Part shown: positions 22,398 through 31,175 of the stretch, piece by piece | Position numbering within the stretch: position 1 is the stretch's first letter | How the letters are laid out: the number at the start of each line of letters is the position of its first letter | IMG/VR virus record: IMGVR_UViG_3300030012_001865 | Coordinates: 30,286-94,285 of that record | Length of the DNA stretch: 64,000 bases | Source of the DNA: a virus | Direction: 5' to 3' (one strand) | Notes under the pieces: generated by a model | Database searches by the model: none | Seen by the model: only the letters and a program-made list of their open reading frames with translations | Told to the model about the DNA's origin: nothing | Made by a program: the position numbers and the translations under genes

Positions 22398-22860
22398 AAG
22401 CGAAAGCGGTAAACAACTCGAAAAATACCTAGAAATCCTACCTATAGACGAGAACAAATTAGAGAAGCGTGGCTTTGTTAAGATAATGCCCGATAACTCT
22501 CTTACGCTCCGTCAAAAAGCGTTGGATCTATTTAAGGTACGAGGATGTGAAGATTGTTGGAATCAATTTGCATTGGCCTACCCACGCAAGGACCAAGGCC
22601 GTCCACTACACAATGATATGAAGCGCAACAAGCTTAAGTACATAGCATTGATAGAGCGTAATCCAGATCTGCATGATACTATAATTAAAGCTATAGAAGC
22701 TGAACTAGAAGATAGAAAGCGTGCTAGTTGGTCTGGTGAATTCCGTCCTAGATGGAAGATGATGTCATCATACCTAAACCAAGAAGCTTGGACTATGTAT
22801 GAGAATGTTGAAATAGAGAAACCTAAAACAGATAATAACTATGGAGAAGACTTAATATGA
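22321..22860 (+). CDS. Putative replisome organiser/helicase partner (179 aa)
   Basis: The N-terminus has LTPSEFVYMLIKSES, a pattern I have seen in crAss-like proteins beside replication genes. The C-terminus carries RWKMMSSYLNQEAWTMYE, similar to the W-L-N-Q-x-x-W-x-x-Y tail of phage replication initiators and helicase-loader proteins. The gene overlaps the DnaB-type helicase gene by 4 bases, so the two are coupled. Together this suggests a replication-initiation or helicase-loading role. The claim is an inference from the tail motif and coupling, not from a recognised domain. Confidence 0.5.
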   Translation: MKVSLNLTKLKGNKLTPSEFVYMLIKSESGKQLEKYLEILPIDENKLEKRGFVKIMPDNSLTLRQKALDLFKVRGCEDCWNQFALAYPRKDQGRPLHNDMKRNKLKYIALIERNPDLHDTIIKAIEAELEDRKRASWSGEFRPRWKMMSSYLNQEAWTMYENVEIEKPKTDNNYGEDLI

Positions 22861-23849
22861 GCGAAGAACACAAACCATTACCATGGAGACATATATCAAA
22901 AGCATCTAATGCAGCACTGCGCTACATAGATGGTAGACGTAAAGGTGAAATTAAATCTTTAACCACGCCGTGGAAGAAGTTTAATAACATATCTATGGGT
23001 GGTATAGAATGGCAGACTATCACAACTATTGCTGGTATGTCTGGTAGCGGTAAGACTGCAATACTCGGTCAGCTTGAGACAGGACTAAAAGACCTGAATC
23101 AAGAAGACGATTTTGCAATACTATCATTTAATTTCGAGATGTTATCCTCACGGCTGATTGGCCGTAAGCTTAGTAATAAGATGAATATTACTACACAGCA
23201 GCTGTATAGTGCGTCAGAGACATTTAAACTCAATGACAATTACTATATGAATGCAGTACAGGAAGCTCGTAAATTAAATAAGTATGATATAAACTATGTA
23301 GATATACCAGGTAGTGTCAAATCTCTAGAAGCTACAATACTAGCTTTTGCAAAAGAGAAAGACAAGCCTGTTATAATTATGCTAGATCATACTCTACTTG
23401 TAAAGAAGGCAGGTGGTGCACAAGACAGAGATCTGTTGTACGATTTGATGGCTATGTTCAATGGCCTCAAAAAGATTATTAGAGTTGCATTTATTCTAAT
23501 ATCACAGATGAATCGTAACATAGAAGCGTCAGAGCGCATACAAAACCCTGATTTACACTACCCTAAGAAACAAGACATTTTCGGTGCAGATGCATGCTAT
23601 ATGTATTCTGACATTGTTGTGGTAACACACAGGCCAGAGATGTTAGGTATTAGGGCATACGGACCAAAGCGTTGGCCTACAGATAATGCTATATTTTGGC
23701 ACTATCTAAAGGTACGCGAGGGTGAGCCATGCATTGCTCTTATGGAGAATGACTTGGCACACAATCAAATACTAGATGCTAAACCACCAAATTACTCGAG
23801 CAATGAAAGTAAAGAAGTACGAGAAGATAGTATCAAAGATACTACTTAA
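22857..23849 (+). CDS. DnaB-type replicative helicase domain protein (330 aa)
   Basis: The RecA-like core has Walker A GMSGSGKT at residues 60-67, a Walker B strand VIIMLDH near residue 170, and then the DnaB-type ILISQMNRNIE region near residue 215. It lacks the DnaB N-terminal primase-binding domain, as many phage DnaB C-domains do. It should unwind the fork as a hexamer, with the primase at 25527-26600. It is coupled to the upstream 179-residue gene by a 4-base overlap, and the downstream 98-residue gene starts within its 3' end. Confidence 0.85.
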   Translation: MSEEHKPLPWRHISKASNAALRYIDGRRKGEIKSLTTPWKKFNNISMGGIEWQTITTIAGMSGSGKTAILGQLETGLKDLNQEDDFAILSFNFEMLSSRLIGRKLSNKMNITTQQLYSASETFKLNDNYYMNAVQEARKLNKYDINYVDIPGSVKSLEATILAFAKEKDKPVIIMLDHTLLVKKAGGAQDRDLLYDLMAMFNGLKKIIRVAFILISQMNRNIEASERIQNPDLHYPKKQDIFGADACYMYSDIVVVTHRPEMLGIRAYGPKRWPTDNAIFWHYLKVREGEPCIALMENDLAHNQILDAKPPNYSSNESKEVREDSIKDTT

Positions 23850-24099
23850 CAAGTTTACTGCTAGAAATAGCGATTACGTTCTTTACGCATTTGTATTACT
23901 AGAGTATGGTGTCGACATTGACACGCTAAGCACTAAAGATTTTCTAAAAGGTTTGAATAACAAAACATACCCATCTTTCGAGGGCATAGGACGTTGTCGC
24001 CGTAAACTACAAGAAAATCATCCAGAGTTTAGAGGTACAAAATGGCATGCAAGGCACGCAGAACAAGAAAAAGTTAAAAACGATTTAAATTTATTCTAA
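23803..24099 (+). CDS. Small conserved phage protein (98 aa)
   Basis: I use ATG 23803 (MKVKKYEKIVSKILLNKFTA), which overlaps the helicase gene by 47 bases; an earlier in-frame ATG at 23776 would enlarge the overlap. The C-terminus carries FEGIGRCRRKLQENHPEFRG, a motif (SF-x-x-I-x-R-x-R-R-K-x-Q) that recurs in small proteins of many phages near replication genes, with unknown role. Charged and helical, it probably binds a protein or nucleic acid. Confidence 0.6.
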   Translation: MKVKKYEKIVSKILLNKFTARNSDYVLYAFVLLEYGVDIDTLSTKDFLKGLNNKTYPSFEGIGRCRRKLQENHPEFRGTKWHARHAEQEKVKNDLNLF

Positions 24100-24275
24100 T
24101 GGAAGAACAAGAAACCATTAAGTGGGGATTCTTTGATGGACACCCCCAATCAATTAGAAGTAAAGAGCATCAAGAGTATCTTATAAAAGAATACAACAAG
24201 AATAAGCCTCTTGAAGAACAAGTAGATAATATTACAGAATTTTTATTAGCTATAAAACAAGAAAAAGAAGATTAA
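24099..24275 (+). CDS. Small acidic protein (58 aa)
   Basis: ATG 24099 shares a base with the previous stop (TAATG), and the TAA at 24273-24275 shares its last base with the next ATG. The product MEEQETIKWGFFDGHPQSIR ends acidic and Lys-rich (AIKQEKED). A tight chain of one-base overlaps on both sides supports it as a real gene. No domain is recognised. Confidence 0.6.
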   Translation: MEEQETIKWGFFDGHPQSIRSKEHQEYLIKEYNKNKPLEEQVDNITEFLLAIKQEKED

Positions 24276-24955
24276 TGGCACAAGAATTATTAGTAGTTGG
24301 CGCAAGTGGTACAGGGAAATCCACTTCAATAGAAAACTTAAACCCTGAGTCTACATTTATTGTTAACGTGGCGCGTAAAGCACTACCGTTCAAAGGATGG
24401 AAGACTAAATATCCTACATTCAACAAAGAGAACCCGCAAGGTAGATTTCATTCTAGCGATGTACCTGGTGAGATTCTTAAATGTTTGAATTACATCAATG
24501 AACAACGTCCTGAGATCAAGACGATTGTCATCGATGACTATCAATACACAATGGCAAACGAGTATATGCGTAGAGCTAACGAGACTGGTTTCAAAAAGTT
24601 TACTGAGATTGCTCAGAATGCTTGGTCGATAATCAATGCCGTTAAATCTATGCGTGACGATTTGCTTGTAGTATTCATGATGCACTCCGAGGTTACATTC
24701 GACGCACACGGTAACAAAGTAACTAAAGCAAAGACGATCGGTAAGATGATGGACAATGTGGTTACCCTCGAAGGTATGTTTACTATTGTATTGTACACAG
24801 ATGTCACAAAGAGTGAGACAGGTATGACGTACTCGTTTATTACACAAAACGACGGTACTAATACAGGTAAAACTCCAAAAGACATGTTTGGATCTGTTAA
24901 AATACCAAACGATTTAGCGTTGGTAGCACAAGCTATCGAAGAGTATAATAATTAA
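24275..24955 (+). CDS. Sak4-like P-loop ATPase (226 aa)
   Basis: The N-terminal GASGTGKS (residues 9-16) is a Walker A motif. A Walker B strand TIVIDDYQY follows near residue 78, then a conserved VFMMHSEV strand. The short single RecA-like core matches phage AAA_24/Sak4 proteins, which act as recombination or annealing factors with an SSB partner. It is directly followed by the SSB-like gene and the primase and nuclease genes, consistent with a recombination set. Plain replication-associated ATPase is the alternative. The 5' codons are more C-rich than elsewhere (for example GACGATTGTCATCGATGAC). Confidence 0.75.
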   Translation: MAQELLVVGASGTGKSTSIENLNPESTFIVNVARKALPFKGWKTKYPTFNKENPQGRFHSSDVPGEILKCLNYINEQRPEIKTIVIDDYQYTMANEYMRRANETGFKKFTEIAQNAWSIINAVKSMRDDLLVVFMMHSEVTFDAHGNKVTKAKTIGKMMDNVVTLEGMFTIVLYTDVTKSETGMTYSFITQNDGTNTGKTPKDMFGSVKIPNDLALVAQAIEEYNN

Positions 24956-24972
24956 TTTTAAAAGAGAGAAAA

Positions 24973-25527
24973 ATGTACGGAAGTAACGTAGAAAGTAACA
25001 GTACTGGCGGTGTAATGCCAGAAGTAGGTATCGTAGAGAACTGCGAGCTAACAAGTGTAACAATGAACACAGACAAAGGTGGTAGACTTGACTTCGAGTT
25101 TAAGCAGCCTAATGGTGCAACAGTAAAACATGCCGAGTTCCCTGCCAATCCAGACTATGGTGATGTAGAGAAACAAGCTACAGATGTATCACGTCGTGTA
25201 AAACATATTGCTACTAAATTTATGCCTGAGTCAGAGTTTGTGATTACAGATGTAAATAGTTTTGAAGAGTATGGCCACAAGGTTACAAATTTGTTTGGTC
25301 AGAAATATGCTGGTAAAAAGTTTAGAATGTTATTTATCTACAAAGGTAAATATGTGTCTCTGCCTAAGTATCCTAACTTTATCGAAGGTATGGAGACACC
25401 TGCAGAGAAGACTAATATCTATATTTCAGACTACAACAAGAAGAAACTTGTTAAGCCTGAACCAGATGCGGCTCCAGTAACACCAGAAACAGTAATGAGT
25501 ACAGGTGGTGCTGAAATGCCGTTCTAA
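24973..25527 (+). CDS. Putative single-stranded DNA-binding protein (184 aa)
   Basis: The first 145 residues are beta-rich with basic and aromatic residues. The last 30 form a flexible Pro-rich tail ending STGGAEMPF, which resembles the acidic Met-Pro-Phe end of bacterial SSB (D-D-D-I-P-F) that recruits partner proteins. Immediate neighbours are the Sak4-like ATPase (17 bases upstream) and primase (one-base overlap). A GAGAGAAAA stretch precedes the ATG. The OB fold itself cannot be proved from the sequence by eye. The tail and the context are the main evidence. Confidence 0.65.
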   Translation: MYGSNVESNSTGGVMPEVGIVENCELTSVTMNTDKGGRLDFEFKQPNGATVKHAEFPANPDYGDVEKQATDVSRRVKHIATKFMPESEFVITDVNSFEEYGHKVTNLFGQKYAGKKFRMLFIYKGKYVSLPKYPNFIEGMETPAEKTNIYISDYNKKKLVKPEPDAAPVTPETVMSTGGAEMPF

Positions 25528-26600
25528 TGTACGGTAGCCGTGTAGTAGAACTTAGTGATGAGGAGATTCTAAGCAGGATTAGCTGCTTAGACATCTTCTC
25601 TTACTATATAGGTAAAGATTTTAAATATGGTAGAGCTATATGTTCTCCACTCCGTAAGGATAAATCACCTTCTTTTACTATCTTTAAGCACAATAGTGGT
25701 AAGTATTTTTTCAAGGATTTTAGTACAGGTGAATCAGGCGACTGTTTTACTTTTCTTACTAAGCTCTTTGGTTTGAGACGATTTGATACATACAGACTTG
25801 TAGATAATGACTTTCAGCTTGGAATATCTACTACAAACTTTAATACGCCTACCAGACAATATGTAGGTGAGCGTATGAAAGAGTTGCAGAATATAGAACC
25901 ATCTACTACTACTATACAAATTAAATCACGCCCTTGGAATGGGCAGGAGGATAAAAATTTCTGGTCTAAATATGGAATATGTTGTAACATCCTTAATAGA
26001 TTTCACGTCAGACCCGCAGAACACGTGTGGGTTAATGATCGCCTCATTGTTAGCGCTAATAGGTACAATCCTATATATTCGTATGATTTTGGGGAAGGAA
26101 AAATGAAAATATACCAGCCATATGGCAAATACAAATGGCTTAGTAACACTAGTGCGTCGGACCTACAAGGTTTGAGCCAACTGCCTGATAGCGGAGACAC
26201 ACTAGTGATTACTAAATCATTGAAAGATGTTATGTGTTTGAGTATATGGGATATACCTGCAGTGGCACCCTCGTCAGAAAGTTGTGTCATTCCTGCAGAT
26301 GTTGTCAAGAATTTATATGACAGATTTGCACGAATATACATATTATATGACTTTGACCGCACTGGCGTAGCTTTTGCTAATCAACATAGAAAGAGGTATG
26401 GATTTATACCATTATTTTTTACTAATGGAAAATTTAATACCTTTGACTACGGAGCGAAGGATTTGTCAGACTTTATAGCTAACAAAAGTCTTAGACATGC
26501 TGCAGAATTAATAGAACACACATGCCAAGAGGGATATTCATACCAGGAAACGTACCGTCAAGTAAGAACGGTAGAAGATGGACAGGAAGGTACTTTATAG
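25527..26600 (+). CDS. DnaG-type primase with altered TOPRIM motif (357 aa)
   Basis: The N-terminal part resembles the DnaG zinc-binding module in outline (CSPLRKDKSPSF, then FKDFSTGESGDCF) but retains only one or two of the usual ligands, as phage forms often do. The TOPRIM domain has LVITKSLKDVMCL near residues 226-238 and YILYDFDRTG near 271-280 with the Asp-x-Asp pair. The usual catalytic Glu of the first motif (E-G-x-x-D in DnaG) is Lys230, with Asp234 retained. The gene starts in a one-base overlap with the SSB-like gene and ends inside the resolvase gene. It should make primers for the polymerase with the DnaB-type helicase. Confidence 0.8.
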   Translation: MYGSRVVELSDEEILSRISCLDIFSYYIGKDFKYGRAICSPLRKDKSPSFTIFKHNSGKYFFKDFSTGESGDCFTFLTKLFGLRRFDTYRLVDNDFQLGISTTNFNTPTRQYVGERMKELQNIEPSTTTIQIKSRPWNGQEDKNFWSKYGICCNILNRFHVRPAEHVWVNDRLIVSANRYNPIYSYDFGEGKMKIYQPYGKYKWLSNTSASDLQGLSQLPDSGDTLVITKSLKDVMCLSIWDIPAVAPSSESCVIPADVVKNLYDRFARIYILYDFDRTGVAFANQHRKRYGFIPLFFTNGKFNTFDYGAKDLSDFIANKSLRHAAELIEHTCQEGYSYQETYRQVRTVEDGQEGTL

Positions 26601-26908
26601 TTTCTAAACAAACTCAACGATACTACAAGAATAGTAAAAAGTATTGGGTCGAGTATAAGAAAGAATTCAAAAAATTATTAAAGGGAAAAGATTCACAAAA
26701 CAAAGCGCCGTATCGAATTACGTTTAAGTTTGTACGCAAGAGTAGACATAAGTTTGACTACATAAATCCTGCACAGACTGTACAAGATCAGATGGTAAAA
26801 TTCGGGTGGATAACTGATGATAATGCAGAAGAAATGATTCCTATATTCTTAGAGTTTGAATACAATAAAGATAACCCAGGAGTTTATATTAACGTTTTAA
26901 AATCATAA
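26522..26908 (+). CDS. RusA-like Holliday junction resolvase (128 aa)
   Basis: The RusA scheme is visible: PGNVPSSKNGRRW near the N-terminus, then FDYINPAQTVQDQM with Asp79 and Asp89, and GWITDDNAEE with Asp99/Asp100. These acidic residues correspond to the metal-binding set of RusA resolvases, which cut four-way junctions made by recombination or replication. Length (128) is typical. It overlaps the primase by 79 bases in another frame and fits the recombination set of this arm. Confidence 0.78.
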   Translation: MPRGIFIPGNVPSSKNGRRWTGRYFIVSKQTQRYYKNSKKYWVEYKKEFKKLLKGKDSQNKAPYRITFKFVRKSRHKFDYINPAQTVQDQMVKFGWITDDNAEEMIPIFLEFEYNKDNPGVYINVLKS

Positions 26909-26910
26909 TT

Positions 26911-27216
26911 ATGACAATACAATACACAGAAGAGTTTAAGACAAAGTGCTTTAACTATCTTAGACACTTCATGGATATTAGGTTACTGATGTCTGCTATA
27001 GATAATAGCAGAGATAGCGTTGTAAGATATTATCTCGAGAGAGCACTAGATGATCCAGAACTGTACGTGGATCATATGGCTGACGACGGAGATCGTATGG
27101 TTGCAAATGCTAAAATACATGCTCATGCACAGCGGCAAGAGCTATACAATGAATACATGGAATTATTAACTAAAACACTAGACAAACAAAATGTCCGAAG
27201 AAAATTACTACGGTAG
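26911..27216 (+). CDS. Unknown helical protein (101 aa)
   Basis: The product MTIQYTEEFKTKCFNYLRHF is helical throughout, with an acidic middle (DDPELYVDHMADDGDR) and a basic end (NVRRKLLR). It starts 2 bases after the resolvase and overlaps the nuclease gene by 26 bases, so all three are coupled. No domain is recognised; a nuclease partner is possible. Confidence 0.55.
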   Translation: MTIQYTEEFKTKCFNYLRHFMDIRLLMSAIDNSRDSVVRYYLERALDDPELYVDHMADDGDRMVANAKIHAHAQRQELYNEYMELLTKTLDKQNVRRKLLR

Positions 27217-28183
27217 AGAAGAAATCTCTAACAGCGATTTAAATGAGTTAAAAGTATCTCCTCGCAGATTTGTTATGCGAAAACAAAGAGAGATGCAAAC
27301 AAAAAGTGCCGCTTTAGAACTTGGTACTCTTATTCATAGATTTACGCTAGAACCTGACACATTTATACTAGCAGACGTAGAGCCTGTTGGAGGTAAAATG
27401 GGTGAGTATATTAAATCTTATTATGAGTTAGAGAAAGTTGGTACGCCAGAAGATAAAATAGCTGAGATGGCGTATCAGATGTCTGGTTATAAACCATCTC
27501 ATTCTAAACCAGAAACTATTCTTAAAAGCTTTAAAAACAAAGAAGAAAATGTAAAGTTTTATGAGTTTCTAAAAAATGCAGAAGGAAAAATAGCGCTTAC
27601 ACCAAAAGATAAGCAAATTGTAGAAGGATGTCTAACATCTTTACGCGGTCATGTAGTATCTAATAAGTTATTATTTACAGAGTATAATGAAGAATCAAAC
27701 ACAGAAGCTTTTAACGAGCGAGAGATATTCTTTAAACAATATGATGTAGATTGTAAATCTAAATTAGATAGAATTATTGTAGATCACGATAATAAAACAG
27801 TGACTATTGTAGATCTTAAAACTACTAGTAGCCAAGTTTATGGTACATGCGAACCATTGCCAAAAAAGCTTAGAACTGGTGTACTAATTAGAGATTGGCA
27901 CGTTACAGGTTTTATGTATGCCTGCATAAACTACTCTTATTATAGACAACTAGCATTTTATATAAACGCTGCTATTGCTGAATACCCAGACTATGGGGTA
28001 GAAGCTTTTATTGTTGCTGTAGATACAAAAGGTTCGTATGATGTAGCAGTATATAAATTACCTCAAGAATGGCTTGATGAAGGTAATGAAGAGATAAAAT
28101 GTCTTTTAACCGAGTTAAAACATTATAAAGAAGCAAATAACTTTAGTGTAAAACAAGGATACGAAGAGGTTGTATCATATTAA
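27191..28183 (+). CDS. RecE-like PD-(D/E)XK exonuclease (330 aa)
   Basis: The opening EISNSDLNELKVSPRRF and ALELGTLIHRFTLEP (His49) are characteristic of the RecE/DUF3799 exonuclease group. The catalytic core follows as Glu178, Asp193 in CKSKLDRI and the Asp208-Leu-Lys210 motif in IVDLKTTSS, then YRQLAFYINA as the closing helix. RecE-type enzymes resect double-strand ends to give 3' tails for annealing. With the Sak4-like ATPase, the SSB-like protein and RusA this makes a plausible recombination module. A separate RecB-like nuclease is at 12791-13567. Confidence 0.8.
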   Translation: MSEENYYGREEISNSDLNELKVSPRRFVMRKQREMQTKSAALELGTLIHRFTLEPDTFILADVEPVGGKMGEYIKSYYELEKVGTPEDKIAEMAYQMSGYKPSHSKPETILKSFKNKEENVKFYEFLKNAEGKIALTPKDKQIVEGCLTSLRGHVVSNKLLFTEYNEESNTEAFNEREIFFKQYDVDCKSKLDRIIVDHDNKTVTIVDLKTTSSQVYGTCEPLPKKLRTGVLIRDWHVTGFMYACINYSYYRQLAFYINAAIAEYPDYGVEAFIVAVDTKGSYDVAVYKLPQEWLDEGNEEIKCLLTELKHYKEANNFSVKQGYEEVVSY

Positions 28184-28193
28184 GTAGATTGTG

Positions 28194-28766
28194 ATGGGGA
28201 AGATTGATATTGTGCCGAAACAAATGCTTAACAAGAGCTATACCTACATTCTTCCTATGCTCAGCACAAAACTAGATGTTGTTAAACAGAATCTTATCAA
28301 TGCTTATATAGGCGCTGATGAGTATTCTGGATACGACAATCATATTTTTTTGCTGTATAGATATGTAGGTAATCCAAGATTTATAGAATACGAAGATTAC
28401 TTAGAACATACTGTATTGTTTAAAGCTAAATACGATCCTGATAAATATCATGTAATGTTTATTTTTGATGTTCCTAAAGATTATCAGAGAGAGTATGATT
28501 TATTTAAAAAAGGCAAATATTCTAAGTTTTCTCAAGAATATAAAATCTTGATATTTAAATTTCATCAAATTTTAGACGAAAATCATAAGGTGGCTAAAGT
28601 TCTTTATAGACATCCAGATCTTAGAGAAGAGATAGAAGACAGATTAGATACTGTACTTCCTGAAGACTCTGAGCTATCTTCTGTACCTGATCTTTCTATA
28701 GAGATGTATACAGAAGAGATGAAAATAACAGACCCTTTAGTTCCACCAGAAAATCCATTTGAATAA
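28194..28766 (+). CDS. Unknown conserved-looking protein (190 aa)
   Basis: I use ATG 28194 (MGKIDIVPKQMLNKSYTYIL); a GTG three bases upstream is also in frame. The N-terminal half is aromatic-rich and globular. The middle has a long charged alpha/beta part (YHVMFIFDVPKDYQREYDLF) and the C-terminus is an acidic tail (DPLVPPENPFE). A protein of this shape between the nuclease and rIIA genes is something I associate with crAss-like phages, but I have no function for it. The stop TAA is directly followed by the rIIA start. Confidence 0.6.
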   Translation: MGKIDIVPKQMLNKSYTYILPMLSTKLDVVKQNLINAYIGADEYSGYDNHIFLLYRYVGNPRFIEYEDYLEHTVLFKAKYDPDKYHVMFIFDVPKDYQREYDLFKKGKYSKFSQEYKILIFKFHQILDENHKVAKVLYRHPDLREEIEDRLDTVLPEDSELSSVPDLSIEMYTEEMKITDPLVPPENPFE

Positions 28767-31175
28767 ATGAAACTACAACAACAACACCACGTCGACGAAG
28801 TTATCGGCGTACAGAAACAACACAAGTTCAAGATCACGGACGGTTCACAGGCTATCATTATGGATAGCCTGATTAATTTATACTCGGATCCTATTGGTTC
28901 GATTGTCCGTGAGATCACTTCTAATTGTATCGACGCAAATCGTGAGCGCGATCTTAAACTAGCTAAGAAGATTCCTATGGAATCCGAAGACGACACTAGT
29001 TTCTGGTCTGATAAGCAAACGGTTTGCATCGAATACATTACGAAGAACACCATCCTAGGCGTGGATGAGTGTATGATGTTCCACGATTATGGCTGCGGTC
29101 TATCTCAGAAGCGTGTGCAAGATGTATTTACTACATTCGGCGCATCTACAAAGAGAGACAACAACTATGAGATCGGTGGTTTCGGCCTCGGTGCAAAGTC
29201 ACCTTTGGCTTATGCAGATACCTTCTATGTATCTAGTAGACACAATGGTACTGAAACATATTATATGATTTATCGTAACAACGATAACGTTCCACATATG
29301 GATCAGGTATATCAGGCATCTACAGATCAGCAGAATGGTACTACTATTATTGTACCTATTAAACATCGATATGATGCTTCTGACTTTAGAGATGCTATTA
29401 GTAATCAGCTTGCATACTTTGACAATATTGTACTAAAGAATGTTGAAGAAGGTATAGGTGCAGTTCGTAACTATTATCATCATAAAAGTGTAATAGAAGA
29501 AACAGATTCTTATATTATTACTAATGAAGGTTCAGACCCATGTCTTCTTGTAGGTAGAGTTAGGTATCCTATTAACTGGGATTTACTAAAAGGTGTAGAC
29601 AAGTATGATTACAATGCTAGTGTAGCTTTTAAGTTCCAGATTGGTGTGCTTGATCTTGTACCTTCTCGCGAAGAGATACGATACACTCCTAAAACTATTA
29701 CACTTATTCAGACAGCTCTTAATAATGTGAGAAAACAGTTTAAGGACGATTTATCAAATAGGTACTCTGATCTTACAGACTATATTGAATATCTACTTGC
29801 TATATCTAATATAGGTAATGGTGGTTATCGATATTCATGTCTTACAAGTAGTGATCCATCAGCTGTAAAAGCTAGTATGGCACAACTAACAGCTTATGAT
29901 GTACCGTACAAGCCTAATGAAGATCTTACTCCTGGTGCTCAGTACAATGGTGGTAATGCCTTTCATCAAATCTTTGATGGTATATCTGTCTACCACTGTA
30001 AGAAAACTAGTAACTCTTCTGCTATAGGCGGCGAGACTATATACAACAAAGAGATATTTGACTGGCCTACTTTCTTTAATGCTATGAAAGAGGTGGAGCA
30101 TATGTATTATGTACAAGGTAACTTTAATAAACTTAAAAGTTATGGTATTATAAATGATAGAGAAGAGGGATCTTTTGTAGCATTTAAAGCAGACGTACAT
30201 AAGATAGGTGCTAAACTTGATGCTAAATCTCACAATCTTAGCGACTCTCGTACTGCAGATGTAAAACGTATGGTATTTAATATTGTGACTAGAGCCCTTG
30301 GCAGGTCTAAGTTTAAATTATCATATGATGATGTAGAAGATGCAGTGCTTGATGCGGCCCATGGTGATGTGGTTGATAACAAGACCCGTCGTAAGATAAA
30401 CAAGATGGTGTTTGCTCGCGATGCTTATGTTAAAAATACTGGTTATGAGGTAGGCATTAAGCATTCTAATAACGAGTATAAGATTTCTGATCTCCAGGAG
30501 AAGCTGCAGGCAGAAAATCCTACTTTAAAAGCTGTTGTCTATGCTGAAACTAAAGATATATGTGAACTTGATAAGGTTACTAAGATACTTAGCAGTGATC
30601 AAAATAATATCCACAATGCATATGGTGGTTATGATCAGTACTTCACTAAAGGACCTTACAGAGTTCTAAAAGTATCTAAAGATGTAGCAAAAGAGTTTAA
30701 AGATTTAGAAGGATTTATAACAGCACATGAGTTTATGAAAAGCCCAAAACACCTGCAGAGATTTATTACTGCACAGCAAATCGGTAAGTATATAGAAAGT
30801 TTTAAATTCTTATCTAACTATAAAGAGTATGATGGACCATTGTATGGTTTATATTGTTCTCTTAATAAGTATCATAATGACAATACCAACAGTTGTTGGC
30901 GTTGTGACGATGATATGAAACCTATAGTTAAAGAGATTATGAAACTAGATATACCAGACGATGTTAGGTATAGTATGAAGATGATAAATAAGCTAGAAGA
31001 AGTGATAGAATACTCACAAGGTTTAGACCTTTTGAATCATGTAGACTTTGTTCCAAAAGCTAGGAAATCTATAGAAGATTTCTTATCTTTAAAGGATAAA
31101 ATGCCTGACAATCAACAAGTTAAATTAACATTAACAGCTAAAAATCAAAATGAAAATGAACTACTTAGTAGCTAA
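28767..31175 (+). CDS. rIIA: rIIA-like protein with GHKL ATPase domain (802 aa)
   Basis: The N-terminal GHKL fold is explicit: N-box Glu49-x3-Asn53 (REITSNCIDAN), G1 motif Asp107-x-Gly109-x-Gly111 (DYGCGLS) and G2 motif GGFGLGAKSP (137-146). This pattern with the long C-terminal part matches T4 rIIA, a membrane-associated protein known for blocking phage exclusion by host or prophage systems. Its partner rIIB is encoded immediately downstream, overlapping by 26 bases. The first about 480 bases use visibly more G/C-ending codons than the remaining two thirds. The C-terminal 500 residues have no motif I can name. Confidence 0.88.
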   Translation: MKLQQQHHVDEVIGVQKQHKFKITDGSQAIIMDSLINLYSDPIGSIVREITSNCIDANRERDLKLAKKIPMESEDDTSFWSDKQTVCIEYITKNTILGVDECMMFHDYGCGLSQKRVQDVFTTFGASTKRDNNYEIGGFGLGAKSPLAYADTFYVSSRHNGTETYYMIYRNNDNVPHMDQVYQASTDQQNGTTIIVPIKHRYDASDFRDAISNQLAYFDNIVLKNVEEGIGAVRNYYHHKSVIEETDSYIITNEGSDPCLLVGRVRYPINWDLLKGVDKYDYNASVAFKFQIGVLDLVPSREEIRYTPKTITLIQTALNNVRKQFKDDLSNRYSDLTDYIEYLLAISNIGNGGYRYSCLTSSDPSAVKASMAQLTAYDVPYKPNEDLTPGAQYNGGNAFHQIFDGISVYHCKKTSNSSAIGGETIYNKEIFDWPTFFNAMKEVEHMYYVQGNFNKLKSYGIINDREEGSFVAFKADVHKIGAKLDAKSHNLSDSRTADVKRMVFNIVTRALGRSKFKLSYDDVEDAVLDAAHGDVVDNKTRRKINKMVFARDAYVKNTGYEVGIKHSNNEYKISDLQEKLQAENPTLKAVVYAETKDICELDKVTKILSSDQNNIHNAYGGYDQYFTKGPYRVLKVSKDVAKEFKDLEGFITAHEFMKSPKHLQRFITAQQIGKYIESFKFLSNYKEYDGPLYGLYCSLNKYHNDNTNSCWRCDDDMKPIVKEIMKLDIPDDVRYSMKMINKLEEVIEYSQGLDLLNHVDFVPKARKSIEDFLSLKDKMPDNQQVKLTLTAKNQNENELLSS

